A program made the position numbers and the translations under genes. Below the pieces are notes generated by a model. The model was not told where the DNA came from, did no database searches, and was given only the letters and a program-made list of their open reading frames with translations. DNA of 7,419 bases from Cellvibrionales bacterium UBA2034 (GTDB taxonomy: Bacteria > Pseudomonadota > Gammaproteobacteria > Pseudomonadales > UBA7239). Location of the stretch: assembly GCA_002333095.1 (NCBI GenBank), contig DDBK01000120.1, positions 5,378 to 12,796 on the forward strand. The letters are read 5' to 3'. Shown here one piece after another: positions 6,689 through 7,419 of the stretch; positions within the stretch are counted from its first letter, which is position 1; every line of letters starts with the position of its first letter.

Positions 6689-7314
6689 TGATCGCTGCCC
6701 TTCACCTTGCGATCTGAATGCAAGGCATCCACCAACTTCATGGCATCTTGCTGGATGCTGATCATGAAACCGTCCACCAGACGATAAAAATAACGGCTGA
6801 GAAGCGAAGCAGGAATTGCCACCACCAGACCTGTTGCCGTAGCAATCAATGCCTCGGAAATACCACCTGCCAATGCGCCGGGGTTACCCGTGCCTCCTTC
6901 AAGCATGATGGCGGAAAATATCTTGATGGTACCGACGACTGTACCCAGCAGCCCCAACAGCGGCGCGATATTGGAAATGGCACTCAGCGCAGTGAGGTAG
7001 CGCTCCAGATCATGCTGCACGCGGTTAGCCGCCACCTCCATGCTCTCGATCATGACGGCGCGGCTATGGCGGGTGTTGCTAAGACCTGCCGCCAACACCT
7101 GCCCCAGGGGAGATGAATCATGCACTGCCTTGATTTTCTTGCCGTCCAGTTGCCCCTGCTGTAACCAACCCCATATCTCAGCCAGCAGTGACGCGGGAAT
7201 AATTTTTCCGGGATTGAGAGACCAATACCGTTCCGCTGCAATGCTGAGCACAATCACTGAACACAACAGCAGCGGCCCCATCATCCAGCCACCTGCCAAT
7301 ACTATTTCGTACAC
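6685..7314 (-). CDS. exbB: ExbB/TolQ/MotA family proton-channel protein
   Basis: A 209-residue inner-membrane protein forming the pentameric channel around an ExbD dimer. There are three membrane segments: about 4-27, 110-136 and 149-173. The second contains LLGLLGTVVGTIKIF and the third GISEALIATATGLVVAIPA. Glu154 in that third segment and the threonines around it match the conserved polar residues lining the ExbB/TolQ channel. It is shorter than E. coli ExbB (244) and lacks its N-terminal periplasmic extension, as many lpxK-linked ExbB proteins do. The start is GTG 7314-7312, because GAGGGA (7326-7321) sits 6 bases upstream and the protein then begins at YEIVLAGGW, the usual family start. 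A longer frame opens at GTG 7362 with a weaker site. It is the first gene of the minus-strand cluster visible here. Confidence 0.94.
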   Translation of the reverse strand: MYEIVLAGGWMMGPLLLCSVIVLSIAAERYWSLNPGKIIPASLLAEIWGWLQQGQLDGKKIKAVHDSSPLGQVLAAGLSNTRHSRAVMIESMEVAANRVQHDLERYLTALSAISNIAPLLGLLGTVVGTIKIFSAIMLEGGTGNPGALAGGISEALIATATGLVVAIPASLLSRYFYRLVDGFMISIQQDAMKLVDALHSDRKVKGSDQ

Positions 7315-7320
7315 GCTGTT

Positions 7321-7326
7321 TCCCTC
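7321..7326 (-). promoter_or_regulatory. Ribosome binding site deciding the exbB start
   Basis: On the minus strand the sequence is GAGGGA, followed by 6 bases and then GTG (7314-7312). It matches the Shine-Dalgarno core better than the AGG tract before the alternative GTG at 7362, so it favours the shorter ExbB of 209 residues. Confidence 0.7.
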
Positions 7327-7376
7327 ATTCAATACCCCAGTAATCCGGGGCAACTTTACCACACTGCCTGAAATAC

Positions 7377-7394
7377 GGCTGTTTTTGGCTGTTT
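7377..7394. repeat. Short tandem repeat upstream of exbB
   Basis: GGCTGTTT occurs twice at 10-base spacing (7377-7384 and 7387-7394). A second pair, TACCCTG, follows at 15-base spacing (7398-7404 and 7413-7419). Both lie in the last 60 bases, upstream of exbB, where no complete gene is visible. They could be regulator contacts on one helix face, or chance. A short open stretch on the minus strand ending at TAA 7358-7356 could instead be the tail of an upstream gene. Confidence 0.3.
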
Positions 7395-7419
7395 AACTAC
7401 CCTGTGACTAAGTACCCTG

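Noticed and set aside
7315..7362. Longer ExbB start at GTG 7362
   Set aside because: The added 16 residues are not family-like, and the ribosome site before GTG 7314 is stronger.
6718..7396. Plus-strand open frames of 132 and 118 codons opposite exbB
   Set aside because: Shadows of the exbB reading frame, rich in His, Cys and Gln with no domain pattern.
7356..7419. Minus-strand open stretch of about 20 codons entering from the right edge and ending at TAA 7358-7356
   Set aside because: It could be the tail of comEC, which is often upstream of exbB, but 20 codons are too few to recognise anything.

Overview
The window looks like ordinary chromosome from a Gram-negative proteobacterium. Three things point that way: lipid A (lpxK), KDO (kdsB) and peptidoglycan (murB) genes, an ExbB/ExbD proton-channel pair, and a sigma-32 type heat-shock promoter. 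The gene order exbB-exbD-lpxK-kdsB-phosphatase-murB is a known gamma- and betaproteobacterial arrangement. From memory, Pseudomonas aeruginosa has the same order with a small Trm112/YcaR-type gene between lpxK and kdsB. A betaproteobacterium of the Nitrosomonadales kind is my guess from protein flavour only; nothing here proves it.

Layout. Positions 1-1208 (minus strand) hold the first 402 codons of htpG, the bacterial Hsp90, cut by the left edge. A near-perfect sigma-32 promoter for it lies at 1258-1285. A divergent gene (about 1313-2962, plus strand) encodes a polytopic membrane protein resembling GT-C glycosyltransferases, with a periplasmic four-cysteine tail. It is the only gene here whose function I cannot name. 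It runs tail to tail into murB with a 22-base gap and no visible terminator. From 7314 down to 2985, six genes form one compact minus-strand cluster: exbB, exbD, lpxK, kdsB, a low-molecular-weight protein tyrosine phosphatase and murB. Their junctions are overlaps of 4, 17 and 4 bases, a 1-base gap, and an 11-base overlap, so co-transcription and translational coupling are very likely.

How the genes fit together. LpxK adds the 4'-phosphate that completes lipid IVA, and KdsB activates KDO for attachment to it. MurB makes UDP-MurNAc for peptidoglycan, and ExbB/ExbD form an inner-membrane proton channel that usually powers TonB. The phosphatase may act on envelope or polysaccharide regulation, but its target is unknown. 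The unit is therefore an envelope-biogenesis operon. HtpG and the membrane protein are separate transcription units.

No tRNA, rRNA, CRISPR array, insertion sequence or prophage gene was seen. The best leads are the unassigned GT-C-like protein, the overlapping promoter region between it and htpG, and the lack of both tonB and a Trm112-type gene in the envelope cluster. I found no clear evidence of an entirely new system.
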